A stretch of 64,000 nucleotides of DNA from Streptomyces scabiei 87.22 (GCF_000091305.1 NC_013929.1:2046001-2110000); one strand, 5' to 3'. Shown: positions 1-9,429, numbered from the stretch's first letter. Notes: generated by a model from the sequence alone, not told the origin. Program-made: numbers and translations.

Positions 1-71
1 CTCTCCAGCCAGGCCAGGAGCCTCGGGAGGCGGGCGGTGATCGAGTTCACGTTCCAGGTCGCGATGCGCAT
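1..71 (-). CDS. xth: Exodeoxyribonuclease III, N-terminal fragment
   Basis: Only the first 23 codons lie in the window; the gene runs off the left edge on the minus strand. The encoded start, MRIATWNVNSI followed by TARLPRLL, is the highly conserved N-terminus of the ExoIII/AP endonuclease family. In that family the Asn of the TWNVNS motif helps bind the catalytic metal. The enzyme repairs abasic sites and degrades duplex DNA from 3' ends. A GGAG lies just before the ATG. A hairpin and the metallohydrolase gene lie upstream on the same strand. The call rests on the N-terminal motif alone. Confidence 0.8.
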   Translation of the reverse strand, partial: MRIATWNVNSITARLPRLLAWLE

Positions 72-101
72 GCTCCACAACCTACCCGGCGGGTACGACA
101 A

Positions 102-135
102 CGCCGGTCCCGCCCGGTCGGGGGCGGGACCGGCG
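102..135. terminator. 14-bp perfect hairpin, likely terminator of the metallohydrolase gene
   Basis: Arms 102-115 and 122-135 (CGCCGGTCCCGCCC and its complement) pair perfectly around a 6-nt loop. The structure starts 7 nt beyond the stop codon of the upstream metallohydrolase gene and about 30 bp before the exonuclease III start. There is no U-tract, as is usual for Streptomyces terminators. Confidence 0.6.
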
Positions 136-141
136 CCCCGG

Positions 142-777
142 TCAGACGTCCGCCGAGGCGCCGGGGGCCAGGCGCAGGTGCTCCGCGCCGCCCAGGGAGC
201 CGATCTGGCGGTCGTAGATGGGGCGGGCGAGGTCGGTCAGGAGGGCGTCGTGGATGTCGTACGCCCGGTGCGGCTTCACCTCGCGGACGTAGTCGATCAC
301 CTCGGAGATTTTGCTCCAGGGGGCCATGACGGGCAGCATCAGCGTCTCGACGGCGTGGCCGGGGACGGTGAGGGCGTCGCCGGGGTGGAAGACACGGCCG
401 GCGTCGACGAGGTAGCCGACGTTGGTGATGCGCGGGATGTCCGGGTGGATCACGGCGTGCAGTTCGCCGTGGACCTGGACGTCGAAGCCCGCGGCGGTGA
501 ACGTGTCGCCGTGGCCGACGGTGTGCACCCGGCCCGGGAACGCGGCGGAGATCTTCTCGGCGACGGAGCGCAGGGTCCAGATCTCGGCGGCCGGGTTGCC
601 CTCCAGGGCCGCCCGCAGCCGTCCCTCGTCGAAGTGGTCGGGGTGCTCGTGCGTGACCAGGACGGCGTCGGCGCCGGCCGCGGCGTCCTGCTCGCTGAAC
701 CCGCCCGGGTCGATGACGAGCGTGCGTCCGGCCTTCTCCAGACGGACGCAGGCGTGCGACTTCTTCGTGAGCTTCAT
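142..777 (-). CDS. MBL-fold metal-dependent hydrolase (UlaG-like)
   Basis: This 211-residue protein has the metallo-beta-lactamase signature THEHPDH near residues 42-48 (HxHxDH), which binds a di-metal centre. Further conserved His and Asp residues lie in the HGELHAVIH and HPGDAL segments. Length and architecture fit the small UlaG-like, single-domain MBL proteins often annotated as Zn-dependent hydrolases; the substrate is unknown. No signal peptide is seen, so it should be cytosolic. The gene lies 24 bp downstream of the pcaL-like gene on the same strand and may be cotranscribed with it. The family is certain, the reaction is not. Confidence 0.85.
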   Translation of the reverse strand: MKLTKKSHACVRLEKAGRTLVIDPGGFSEQDAAAGADAVLVTHEHPDHFDEGRLRAALEGNPAAEIWTLRSVAEKISAAFPGRVHTVGHGDTFTAAGFDVQVHGELHAVIHPDIPRITNVGYLVDAGRVFHPGDALTVPGHAVETLMLPVMAPWSKISEVIDYVREVKPHRAYDIHDALLTDLARPIYDRQIGSLGGAEHLRLAPGASADV

Positions 778-801
778 GGGTCCATCCTGCCCCCGGCCGG
801 C

Positions 802-2100
802 TCACTCCTGCGGAGTGGTCTCCTCGCGGATGACCTGCTGGGCCACCCGGAACGCGCTGTTCGCGGCAGGCACCCCGCAGTAGACGGCGGCCTGGAGGAG
901 GACTTCCTTGATCTCGTCCGGGGTCAGGCCGTTGCGCAGGGCGGCACGGGTGTGGAAGGCGAGTTCGTCCAGGTGTCCGCCGGCGACGAGCGCGGTCAGC
1001 GTGACGCAGCTGCGGGAGCGGCGGTCGAGGCCGGGCCGGTCCCAGATCTCGCCCCAGGCGTAGCGGGTGATGAACTCCTGGAAGTCGCCGGAGAACTCGT
1101 CCGCCGTGGACAGCGCCCGGTCGACGTGCGCGTCCCCGAGCACCTCGCGGCGGACCTTGAGCCCCGCGTCGTAGGGGTCCGGTCTGCCCAGTGCCTCGGG
1201 CTGGGCGGCGGCCGGGGCGATCTCGGCGACCGGTCCGGCCTGCGGCGGCACGACGGCCAGGGCCGGCTTGACCGGGGTCGCGGGGATGGCGATCTGGCCG
1301 GTGGTGGAGTCGTAGGCGGGCTGCCAGGCCGTGGAGAAGTGCCGGACGAGGAGGTCGGTGACGGCGGCGGGCTGCTCGACCGGGACCAGGTGCGAGGCGC
1401 CGGGGACGACGGCGAGCCGGGCGTCCGGGATGCCCGCGACGAGCGTACGGGCCTCGGCGGGGCCGGTGACCTGGTCGTCGGAGCCGACGAGGACGAGGGT
1501 GGGGACGCCGATGCGGCCGAGTTCGGCGCGCACGTCGAACGAGGCGAGTGCCTCGCAGGCGGCGATGTAGCAGCCGGGGTCGGTGGTGCGGACCATCTGT
1601 ACCGCCCACTCGGTGATCGCGGGCTGTGCCGCCGCGAACCCTCCGGTGAACCAGCGGTCCGGGGACGTCCGGGCGATCGGGTCCAGGCCGTTCGTACGGA
1701 CGATCACACCGCGCTGGCGGAACTCGTCGGGCGTGCCGAAGCGGGGCGAGGCGGCGATCAGCGCGAGCGAGGCGATGCGCTCGGGATGACGAAGCGCCAG
1801 CTCGGCCCCGATGGCACCGCCGAGCGCGCACCCGGCGTAACCGAAACGCTGCACGCCGACGGCGTCGAGCGTGGCCAGCAGCCGGGCCGCCAGCTCGGTG
1901 ACCGAACCGCCGGGATAGGCGGGGGCACCGCCGTGACCGGGCAGGTCGAAGCGGAAGATCCGCCACTGCTTGGTCAGTTCGGGGACCTGACGGTCCCACA
2001 TGTGCCAGGTCGTGCCGAGCGAGGGCCCGAGGATCAGGACCGGGGCGTCGTCCGGCCCGTCGAACCGGTACTGGAGGGCGGGGGTCTGCGTCTCACTCAC
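802..2100 (-). CDS. pcaL: 3-oxoadipate enol-lactonase / 4-carboxymuconolactone decarboxylase fusion
   Basis: The 432-residue protein has two domains. Residues 1 to about 260 form an alpha/beta hydrolase (PcaD type) with the oxyanion segment GPSLGTTWHMW, a nucleophile elbow written GCALGG (Cys in place of the usual Ser), and a late catalytic His in GASHLVP. Residues from about 300 to 425 are a carboxymuconolactone decarboxylase domain (PcaC) with the RSRSCVTLTAL and HTRAALRNG segments. Fusions of this kind are called PcaL and catalyse two successive steps of the protocatechuate branch of the beta-ketoadipate pathway. The other pca genes are absent here. The start is GTG. A nucleophile other than Ser is known in some enol-lactonases but should be checked. 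Confidence 0.85.
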   Translation of the reverse strand: MSETQTPALQYRFDGPDDAPVLILGPSLGTTWHMWDRQVPELTKQWRIFRFDLPGHGGAPAYPGGSVTELAARLLATLDAVGVQRFGYAGCALGGAIGAELALRHPERIASLALIAASPRFGTPDEFRQRGVIVRTNGLDPIARTSPDRWFTGGFAAAQPAITEWAVQMVRTTDPGCYIAACEALASFDVRAELGRIGVPTLVLVGSDDQVTGPAEARTLVAGIPDARLAVVPGASHLVPVEQPAAVTDLLVRHFSTAWQPAYDSTTGQIAIPATPVKPALAVVPPQAGPVAEIAPAAAQPEALGRPDPYDAGLKVRREVLGDAHVDRALSTADEFSGDFQEFITRYAWGEIWDRPGLDRRSRSCVTLTALVAGGHLDELAFHTRAALRNGLTPDEIKEVLLQAAVYCGVPAANSAFRVAQQVIREETTPQE

Positions 2101-2367
2101 CGCTCCACGCTAACGTCCCCGGCCGGGTGCTCGGCCCCGGGCCCCCGAATCGGCCCGGACGGCTCCCGAACATCAGCGGGCAACTCTCACATCGTCTTCA
2201 CCTGAGCGCAGGTCACCGGGCGGGCGCGCGGCGCGCGCGGCGCGCCGGGCCAGGGCGTCGAACAAATGTCCCCGCGTGTCGCGCGGCGCGTGTCCCGCGG
2301 TGCGCGCCGCTGTCCCGCCACTGCCCGGGGAGGGGCGCGGGTCGTCCCTCCGGCGCCGGGCGGCCCG

Positions 2368-4650
2368 TCAGTCGTCGGAGGCCCCGAGCCCGGTCAGGGC
2401 GCCGACCGGGTCGAGGTCCGGGGTGCCTCTCGGCCACCAGTCGTCGTGGCCCGGTTCGGACTCGTACGCGTACCACAGGCCGTCGCGGCCGAGGCGGAGC
2501 TGGATGTGGCCGCGGGGGTGGGTGAGGTGGTTGCGCCAGGGGCGGAAGGCCGGGAGGTCCGCGGCGCGCAGCGAGGGGCGGGCGCGGTCGAAGCGGCCGG
2601 CCGGCGGGTCCCAGGGCTCCTCCATGACGGTCAGCCCTTCCGGACCGCCCTGTCGCCAGGCGGCGACCGCGCGGGCCAGGTCGGCCGGGGTGCGGCCGGT
2701 GGCCGCGGCCAGCGACGCGTACAGGGCCCGGGTCGCGGCGGTGAGACCGGAGCCGGGGCGGGCGGCGGCGAGCCGGACCGCGTCCTGCCACAGCGTCAGT
2801 TCGGCCACCGGGTCGCGTCCCGTGGTGAGCAGCGCGTGGGCGCGGGCGGCCGCGTCGGTGGCCAGCTGGTCCAGCGCGAAGGGGTCCGGTCCGCCGGGCG
2901 CGCCCGGGTACACCGGCGGCTGCTCCGGGTGCGGCGGCGGGGGCAGGGGGGCGGGCAGTGGGGGGAGGGCGCGCGGCGCGAGGGCGTCACGGGCCCGGAC
3001 CCCCGGGAACGCCGCAGGCTCGTGCCCCTGTTCCTGCGCGGCGCGGGCGGCACGGGCCGCGTTCCGCCGGGACAGGGCGTCGAGCAGGTCCCGCTCGCCC
3101 CGCCCCCGCAACAGCAGCAGTACGAACGGGTCCTCGTCCAGCAGCCGCGCGGCCTGGTAGCAGAGTGCCGCCGCGTGCTTGCAGGGGTGCCCGAAGTCGG
3201 GGCAGCTGCACCGGGGTTCCAGCTCGCCGGCGCCGGGCAGCAGACGCGTGCCCCGGCCCGCGCCGGGCCCCGGCCCCGCCAGGGCGGGGGGCAGTTCCTT
3301 GTCCAGCAGCGCGGCGATGTGGGCGGGCTGCTCCGCCGCCGCGTCCAGGAAGCGGTCCCACTCGTCGGCGTCCAGGGTCCGCAGCCGCAGTTGCACCCGG
3401 TACGGCCGCGCCCTGCTGCCGTGCACGTATGCCAGCACCAGCCCGGGTGTCACCGTGATCGCGTCCACCCGGCCCTGGTCCGCGTAGGTCCGCCCCCGCG
3501 CCAGCCGTGCGGGGTCGAGCGCGCCTTCCTCCAGCGCGGTCACCCAGGCATTGCCCCACCAGCTCTCCGCGAACGCCTCCCCGGCCGTGGGGCGTGGGGG
3601 GAACGGACGGAAGGTACGCCGCAGTTCACCGTCCCGGGAGGGGGCGCCCATGGTGCGGGGGACACGGGGGGCCGCGGGGAGGCCGGTGTCCGGACCCAGG
3701 AGAGACGGCCGGTCGGGGTCGGGATTCGGGCCGGGGTCGGGTACCGCCGAGGGGTGCGCCGGGCGGGCGGAGGGGCCGCCTGCCGGTGGGGCCGGGGGGC
3801 GCGGCGACAGTGACTGAGGGGGACCGCCCCCCGCCGAACCGGGGTTGTGCGGCGCGGAGTTCGGGCCCAGTTGATCCGCAGGAGCCGCCTTCCCGGCTGT
3901 CGTGCCGGGGCCCGCCGCCTCCCGGTCCCGCGCGACCGGGGCCGCCGTGGAGGCCGGGGCCGCCGTGGAGGCCGTGGAGGCCGTGGAGGCCGTGCCGGAT
4001 TGCGGCCACGTGTCGGGGGACATCGACTCGGTTACTTCCGAGGGGAGTTCGGGCCCGTCGGGCGTACGGGGCGCCGGAGCCCGGTCGGGCGGCGGCGTCG
4101 CGCGCCGCGCGTCCCGGTCCTCGCTGTCGACGTTCTCGGCGCGCGCGGCCTCCGCCTCGGCGCGGGCCCGGACGGTGGCCTCGCGGGCGGCCCGCAGGGC
4201 CTCGCGGGCGATGTCGCCGGGGCGAGCCGCGGGCCTGCCCGTCTTCCCGGGCGAAGCGCCCGGACCGGGCCCGTCGTCGACTCGGGGGCTCCCCGGGGCG
4301 GCGGACGCACGCTCCGCCGGCTCCAGCGCGTCCTCGCGCTCCGGCGCCGGGTCCTGCGGACCCCCCGTCCGGGATTCCGCGGCCCTGCGCAACGCCTCCC
4401 GCGCCACGTCACCCGGCCGGGCGGGAGTCCGACGAGCCGTCCGGGCCCCGGACGGCGTGCTCTCCGTCACGGGCGCCGAAGCGCCCGGAGCGTCCGGGTC
4501 GTCCGCGCCGGCGGTGTACCTGTCCCGCTCCCGCGCCGCGCGCAGCGCCCGGCGGACGACGTCGGCGGGGCGGGCCGTGTCGGCGGGCCGGGCCCCGGTC
4601 GCAGAATCCGACCCCTGGGCCTCGGCGGGCGTCTCCTCTCCCCCGCTCAT
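2368..4650 (-). CDS. SWIM zinc-finger protein with proline-rich, repeat-bearing N-terminus
   Basis: The 760-residue product starts at an ATG overlapping the helicase stop codon (ATGA), so the two genes are translationally coupled. The SWIM motif is C481-x-C483-x6-C490-x-H492 (CSCPDFGHPCKH), a zinc-binding fold for nucleic acid or protein contacts. Residues 1-340 are disordered in appearance, rich in Pro, Ala, Asp and Glu. They carry three copies of ARPxDVxRxALRxA at about 26, 77 and 142, plus an STASTASTA tract near 220-240. The folded part begins near residue 345 (FRPFPPRPTAGEAFAESWWG). SWIM proteins beside SNF2 helicases are recurrent in actinobacteria; their role is not established. Confidence 0.88.
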   Translation of the reverse strand: MSGGEETPAEAQGSDSATGARPADTARPADVVRRALRAARERDRYTAGADDPDAPGASAPVTESTPSGARTARRTPARPGDVAREALRRAAESRTGGPQDPAPEREDALEPAERASAAPGSPRVDDGPGPGASPGKTGRPAARPGDIAREALRAAREATVRARAEAEAARAENVDSEDRDARRATPPPDRAPAPRTPDGPELPSEVTESMSPDTWPQSGTASTASTASTAAPASTAAPVARDREAAGPGTTAGKAAPADQLGPNSAPHNPGSAGGGPPQSLSPRPPAPPAGGPSARPAHPSAVPDPGPNPDPDRPSLLGPDTGLPAAPRVPRTMGAPSRDGELRRTFRPFPPRPTAGEAFAESWWGNAWVTALEEGALDPARLARGRTYADQGRVDAITVTPGLVLAYVHGSRARPYRVQLRLRTLDADEWDRFLDAAAEQPAHIAALLDKELPPALAGPGPGAGRGTRLLPGAGELEPRCSCPDFGHPCKHAAALCYQAARLLDEDPFVLLLLRGRGERDLLDALSRRNAARAARAAQEQGHEPAAFPGVRARDALAPRALPPLPAPLPPPPHPEQPPVYPGAPGGPDPFALDQLATDAAARAHALLTTGRDPVAELTLWQDAVRLAAARPGSGLTAATRALYASLAAATGRTPADLARAVAAWRQGGPEGLTVMEEPWDPPAGRFDRARPSLRAADLPAFRPWRNHLTHPRGHIQLRLGRDGLWYAYESEPGHDDWWPRGTPDLDPVGALTGLGASDD
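3944..3997. repeat. Degenerate 9-bp tandem repeat inside the SWIM gene
   Basis: Units of GCCGTGGAG recur four times (3944, 3962, 3971, 3980), interrupted once by GCCGGGGCC. On the minus strand they encode the STASTASTA-like linker of the SWIM protein. The tract is in frame, so length changes by whole units would be tolerated. Confidence 0.7.
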
Positions 4651-7553
4651 GTCTGCCTCCGCAACGACACCAGGTCGGTCAGCTCCCGGTCCGTCAGCTC
4701 GGTGAGCGCCGCCTCGCCGGAGCCGAGGACGGCGTCGGAGAGGGCCCGCTTCGACTCCAGCATCTCGGCGATGCGGTCCTCGACCGTGCCCTCGGTGATG
4801 AGGCGGTGCACCTGGACGGGCTGGGTCTGGCCGATCCGGTAGGCGCGGTCGGTGGCCTGTTCCTCGACGGCCGGGTTCCACCAGCGGTCGAAGTGGACGA
4901 CATGACCGGCCCGCGTGAGGTTCAGTCCGGTGCCGGCCGCCTTCAGGGACAGGACGAGGACGGGTGTCGCCCCGCTCTGGAAGCGGTCCACCATGTGTTC
5001 GCGCTCGGTGACCGGCGTACCGCCGTGCAACAGCTCGACCGGGACCGCGCGGGCGGCGAGGTGCGCGGTGATCAGGCGGGCCATGCCGACGTACTGGGTG
5101 AAGACCAGCGCGGAGCCGTCCTCGGAGAGCAGTGTGTCCAACAGCTCGTCCAGCAGGGCCAGTTTGCCGGACCGGCCTACGAACCGTTCTCCGGTGGCGG
5201 TGGCCGGCTCCTCCTTCAGATACAGCGCCGGATGGTCGCAGATCTGCTTCAGGGCGCCCAGGAGTTTCAGGACCAGACCCCGGCGGGCCATGCCGTCCGC
5301 CGTCTCGATGGCGAGCAGCGACTCGCGGACCACGGCCTCGTAGAGCGCGGCCTGTTCACGGGTGAGGGGGACCGGGTGGTCGGTCTCCGTCTTGGGCGGG
5401 AGTTCGGGGACGATGCCCGGGTCGGACTTCTTGCGGCGCAGCAGGAAGGGGCGGACCAGCCGGGCGAGACGGGTGACCGCCTCGTCGTGGCCGGGGTTCT
5501 CGCCGTTCTCCACGGCGCGGGCGTGGCGCGCGCGGAACGACTTCAACGGGCCGAGGAGCCCCGGTGTGGTCCAGTCGAGCAGGGCCCACAGTTCGGAGAG
5601 GTTGTTCTCGACCGGGGTGCCGGTCAGGGCCACGCGCGCGGGCGCCGGGATCGTACGCAGGGCCTTCGCCGTCGCCGAGTAGGGGTTCTTGACGTGCTGG
5701 GCCTCGTCGGCGACGACCATGCCCCACTCCTGCTGGGCGAGGCGCGGGGCGGTGGAGCGCATGGTGCCGTAGGTGGTGAGGACGAAGCCGCCGGCGAGGT
5801 CGTCCAGGGTGCGGTCGGGGCCGTGGAAGCGGCGCACGGGCACTCCGGGGGCGAAGCGGGCGATCTCGCGCTGCCAGTTGCCCAGCAGGGAGGCGGGACA
5901 GACGACCAGCGTGGGTTCCGGACGGGCCCGGCGCAGGTGCAGGGCGATGACCGTGATCGTCTTGCCGAGGCCCATGTCGTCGGCGAGGCAGCCGCCGAGG
6001 CCGAGGGAGGTCATGAGGTCCAGCCAGGCCAGGCCCCGGAGCTGGTAGTCGCGCAGGGTGGCACGCAGGCCGGGAGGCGGGTCGACCGGGCCGACACCGG
6101 CCGTCAGGCGGTCGCGGAGTGCCGCCAGCGCGCCGACCGGTACCGCCTCCACCGTCTCGCCGTCGACCTCCGTCCGGCCGGTGAGGGCCACGGACAGGGC
6201 GTCCACCGGGTCGAGCAGGCCCAGTTCGCGTTTGCGGGCCTTGCGGACGAGGGCCGGGTCGACGAGGACCCACTGGTCGCGCAGGCGCACGATCGGGCGG
6301 TGGGCCTCGGCGAGGACGTCCATCTCGGCCTCGGTGAGCGGGTCGCCGCCGAGCGCCAGCTGCCAGCGGAAGCGCAGCAGCTCCTCGCCCTCGAAGAAGC
6401 CGGTGCCGTCCGTGGCGGAGCCGGGGGCCGGGTGGACCTCGGCGCGGGCGCTCAGGTCGTGGGCCAGGTCCCGGGGCCAGTGCACGGCGACGCCGGCCGC
6501 CGCGAGCCGGGTCGCGGCGACGCCCAGCAGGTCGGACAGCTCGTCCTCGGAGAGGGCGAGGACATCGGGGACGTCCTGTTCGCAGAGGCGGTCCAGCGGC
6601 GGCCAGACGCGGGCGGCGCGCCGGACGGCGAGGGCCGCGTCCACGCGCGCGCGGGGTCCGAACGCCGCGTCCGCGTCCCCCGACCACAGGGCGGCGGCGT
6701 CGGCGACGAGCGTGGGGTCGGCGAGGCTGTGCACCTGGACGACCGCCGCGCCCGCCCGCGAGGCGCCTTCGCTGTCGTCGAAGAGGTCGTGCGCCGCGAG
6801 GTCCAGGCGCAGGGAGACGCGGACGCCCGCGTCCATGCCGGCGGCGACCTCGGCCGCCCAGTCACGGGCCCGCGGCAGCCGCTGTCCGGCCTGCGCGGCG
6901 AAGGGTTTCCCGCAGACGTACGGCGCCGCCGGGCCGCGGGGCAGGGTGTCGGCGACCGCGTCCAGGAAGGACCGCACCAGGGGCTCCGGCTCGGGCAGCC
7001 GCAGCGGGCCCCTGCCGGGCAGCGGGACCGCGTGGCCCTCGGGGGGCAGGGCGGCGGCGACGGCCCTGAGGTGCGCGATGTCGTCCGGGTCGAGCGGACC
7101 CGCGCGCCAGGCGTCGTACCCCTCGGCGGTCAGCCCGGGCAGCAGGCGGCCCCGGGCGACCAGGCGCAGCGCGTGCAGCGCGGCCGCGCCCCAGCAGGCC
7201 GTGGCGGCGTGGGCGGCGGGGTCGCGGCGGGCGCGGGTGAGCAGGGGGAGGGCTTCGCCGATGGTCAGGCGGACGGCGGGGACGGTGCCTCTGCGGGCTC
7301 CGGAGCCGTGCTGCCGTACGACCGTGAGGTCCTCGGTGTCGCCCGGTGGCGGTGCGTCGCCCTCCGGGTCCCAGAACGCGAACCGTCCGTGGCGGGGCAG
7401 CGGGGCCGGGAGGAAGACGGCGGCCAGCCGGACGGGGACGGCCGGGCGCGTGGGGGCGGGGCCGGCGTCGGTGCCGGGAACGGCGGTGTCCCCCATGGGT
7501 CCGGTCACCCCGCCTTCGGTCGGTGGAGCCGCCCGGGGTGCGGCTCCGATCAC
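4647..7553 (-). CDS. SNF2-family DEAD/DEAH-box helicase
   Basis: The protein is up to 968 residues. The N-terminal half resembles the bacterial SNF2-associated domain. The ATPase begins near residue 500 with Walker A LADDMGLGKT (about 520), Walker B VVADEAQH, motif III ALTGTPVEN, and motifs V/VI VLSLKAAGTGLNL and ATDRAYRIGQ. All motifs needed for ATP hydrolysis are present. Such enzymes translocate on duplex DNA and remodel bound proteins. The stop overlaps the ATG of the SWIM gene by ATGA. The GTG at 7553 has GGAGG only 2-3 nt away; an in-frame ATG at 7496 is an equally plausible start. Its client is unknown. Confidence 0.93.
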   Translation of the reverse strand: MIGAAPRAAPPTEGGVTGPMGDTAVPGTDAGPAPTRPAVPVRLAAVFLPAPLPRHGRFAFWDPEGDAPPPGDTEDLTVVRQHGSGARRGTVPAVRLTIGEALPLLTRARRDPAAHAATACWGAAALHALRLVARGRLLPGLTAEGYDAWRAGPLDPDDIAHLRAVAAALPPEGHAVPLPGRGPLRLPEPEPLVRSFLDAVADTLPRGPAAPYVCGKPFAAQAGQRLPRARDWAAEVAAGMDAGVRVSLRLDLAAHDLFDDSEGASRAGAAVVQVHSLADPTLVADAAALWSGDADAAFGPRARVDAALAVRRAARVWPPLDRLCEQDVPDVLALSEDELSDLLGVAATRLAAAGVAVHWPRDLAHDLSARAEVHPAPGSATDGTGFFEGEELLRFRWQLALGGDPLTEAEMDVLAEAHRPIVRLRDQWVLVDPALVRKARKRELGLLDPVDALSVALTGRTEVDGETVEAVPVGALAALRDRLTAGVGPVDPPPGLRATLRDYQLRGLAWLDLMTSLGLGGCLADDMGLGKTITVIALHLRRARPEPTLVVCPASLLGNWQREIARFAPGVPVRRFHGPDRTLDDLAGGFVLTTYGTMRSTAPRLAQQEWGMVVADEAQHVKNPYSATAKALRTIPAPARVALTGTPVENNLSELWALLDWTTPGLLGPLKSFRARHARAVENGENPGHDEAVTRLARLVRPFLLRRKKSDPGIVPELPPKTETDHPVPLTREQAALYEAVVRESLLAIETADGMARRGLVLKLLGALKQICDHPALYLKEEPATATGERFVGRSGKLALLDELLDTLLSEDGSALVFTQYVGMARLITAHLAARAVPVELLHGGTPVTEREHMVDRFQSGATPVLVLSLKAAGTGLNLTRAGHVVHFDRWWNPAVEEQATDRAYRIGQTQPVQVHRLITEGTVEDRIAEMLESKRALSDAVLGSGEAALTELTDRELTDLVSLRRQT

Positions 7554-7634
7554 TGCCTCCGACTCTACGGGCGGGGTCCGACAATCGGTCGCGGCGAGCG
7601 GGCGACGGCCCGCCCGCGGCGGTGTCCGTGCAGG

Positions 7635-8216
7635 TCAGGGCACGGTGCGTGAGACCACGTACACCATCGGATGGTTCGGGTCGGTGCGGTTCACGACGAT
7701 GTCGTGGGTGGGGGCGGGGTTCTTCCGGTCGCTGACGAGGCCGTACCAGGGGCCGACGCCGGTGAAGTCCCAGCCGACGATCCCCCGGTCGCGGGCGTTG
7801 ATAGCCATCTTGTCCTTCTTCAGGTCGGCGGTGCTGGTGCCGATCTGGTTCAGGAAGCTCTCCAGGCCCTCGTTGCTCGTGTAGAACTGCACGTAGAGGC
7901 GGCTGGTCCGCCAGTTGTTCGTCTCGTAGTAGGCGACGTGCTTGGAGTACGGCGGGATCGGCACCTGGTAGAGGCGCCGCTGGACCAGGGAGGGCCAGTG
8001 GGCGGTGAGGCCGGTCGCCGAGTACTTCTCCTCCTTGTCCTTGCCGCTGTCGCGGCTCTGGTTGGCGGAGATCACCAGATAGCCGGCGGGTACGCCGATG
8101 AGCAGCACGATGATCGCCAGGGTGATCGCCCGGCGGCGGTTGCGGTGCCTGCGGTCCTCGGGGGGCCGCTCCGGCTCCTCCGGGGAGGAGCCCTGGCGCG
8201 GCACCGACGTGGTCAC
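7635..8216 (-). CDS. Single-pass membrane protein of unknown function
   Basis: The 193-residue protein begins at a GTG overlapping the ROK kinase stop (GTGA), so it is translationally coupled to that gene. After a charged, proline-containing segment (residues 1-30) comes one transmembrane helix, AITLAIIVLLIGVPAGYLVI (about 31-50). The roughly 140-residue C-terminal part, predicted extracellular, is rich in Tyr and Trp (YYETNNWRTSRLYVQFYTS). I do not recognise a domain. The gene order kinase-then-membrane protein resembles that of sequenced streptomycetes, but no function follows from it. Confidence 0.8.
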   Translation of the reverse strand: MTTSVPRQGSSPEEPERPPEDRRHRNRRRAITLAIIVLLIGVPAGYLVISANQSRDSGKDKEEKYSATGLTAHWPSLVQRRLYQVPIPPYSKHVAYYETNNWRTSRLYVQFYTSNEGLESFLNQIGTSTADLKKDKMAINARDRGIVGWDFTGVGPWYGLVSDRKNPAPTHDIVVNRTDPNHPMVYVVSRTVP

Positions 8217-9358
8217 GCGGTGTCCTGGGTGGTGCGGCGGGCCTCCACGTACCTCGCATAGCGCTCGTACCGTTCCACCCGGCGCCGGTTGGCGCGGCGG
8301 AAGCGGCGGGCGACGAGTCTGGCGAGGTCTGCGGCGCCCACCATGCCGGCCTCGGGCCCGAGCTGGGCGCGGGCGATCCGGGCCTCGGGGCGGTAGCCGC
8401 GGCCGGTGAGGTGGCGGCGGAAGGCGTCCCGGGCGGGGCCGATCAGCAGGTCGTCGGCGGCCGAGACACCGCCGCCGATGACGAAGCAGGAGGGGTCGAG
8501 GGCGGCGGCGAGGTTGGCGATGCCGACGCCGAGCCACTGGCCGATGTCCTGGAGCAGCTCGATGCACATCGCGTCGCCCTCACGGGCCAGCTCGGTGATC
8601 ATCGGGCCGGTGATGTCCCCGATGTTCCCCTTGACGTGCTCGATGATCCCGTACGCCACCGGGGAGTCGGCCGCCGCGAGTTCGCGGGCCTCCCTGACCA
8701 GGGCGTTCCCCGAGCTGTACTGCTCCCAGCAGCCGCGGTTGCCGCACGGGCAGCGGTGGCCGCCGGGCACGACCTGCATATGACCGAACTCGCCCGCGAC
8801 CCCGAACTTGCCGCGCTTGACCTGGCCGTCCTCCAGGATCGCGCCGCCGATACCGGTACCGAGGGTGATCATGACCAGGTGGTCCTCGTCGCGGCCGGCG
8901 CCGAACCGCCACTCCGCCCAGGCGGCGGCGTTGGCGTCGTTGTCGACGAGGACGGGTACGGCCAGGCGGCCGGCGAGGCGGTCGCGCAGGGGCTCGTTGC
9001 GCCAGGACAGGTGGGGGGCGAACAGGACACGGTTGCGGTCCGCGTCCACCCAGCCGGCGGCGCCGATGCCGACGGCGTGCACGTCGTGCCGGTCGGAGAG
9101 GTCCAGGACCAGTTCCGTGATGGTGTCCTCGACGACCTGGGGGCTCTTGGACTTGTCCGGGGTCTCCGTGCGGAGCTTCTCCAGGATGTTGCCGTCGGCG
9201 TCCACGACGCCCGCCATCACCTTCGTGCCGCCGATGTCGATACCGACGGTGGGGACGCGGGGGGCCGTCAGGTGGGAGCGGCGCTCGCGCGTTCCCACGG
9301 TCCGCAGGACGGTGGCCCGCGCGGAGCCGCGGTGGGTGAAGTCGCGGTAAGTGCTCAT
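8213..9358 (-). CDS. ROK-family sugar kinase (glucokinase-like)
   Basis: This 381-residue ROK protein carries the ATP-binding GIDIGGTKVMAG segment near residues 39-50 and the sugar-binding and catalytic motif VLVDNDANAAAWAE. The phosphate motif LGTGIGG and the zinc site CPCGNRGCWE (CxCGxxGCxE) follow. There is no N-terminal helix-turn-helix, so it belongs to the kinase rather than the repressor branch and probably phosphorylates glucose or a related hexose. A basic C-terminal tail (RRFRRANRRRVERYERYARY) extends past the usual end. The small membrane protein gene follows with a 4-bp overlap. Confidence 0.92.
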   Translation of the reverse strand: MSTYRDFTHRGSARATVLRTVGTRERRSHLTAPRVPTVGIDIGGTKVMAGVVDADGNILEKLRTETPDKSKSPQVVEDTITELVLDLSDRHDVHAVGIGAAGWVDADRNRVLFAPHLSWRNEPLRDRLAGRLAVPVLVDNDANAAAWAEWRFGAGRDEDHLVMITLGTGIGGAILEDGQVKRGKFGVAGEFGHMQVVPGGHRCPCGNRGCWEQYSSGNALVREARELAAADSPVAYGIIEHVKGNIGDITGPMITELAREGDAMCIELLQDIGQWLGVGIANLAAALDPSCFVIGGGVSAADDLLIGPARDAFRRHLTGRGYRPEARIARAQLGPEAGMVGAADLARLVARRFRRANRRRVERYERYARYVEARRTTQDTA

Positions 9359-9429
9359 CGGGCCGATTCTGCCTTAGCGCTCCGCTTGGTGTGGCGTGGG
9401 GGCGGGGGGTGCCGTGGGTTGTTTTTCGG

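Noticed and set aside
3507..7652. A 1381-codon plus-strand open frame opposite the SWIM and SNF2 genes
   Set aside because: It is the reverse-strand shadow of high-GC genes: Arg/Gly/Pro-rich, no motifs, and directly opposite clear SNF2 helicase motifs on the minus strand.
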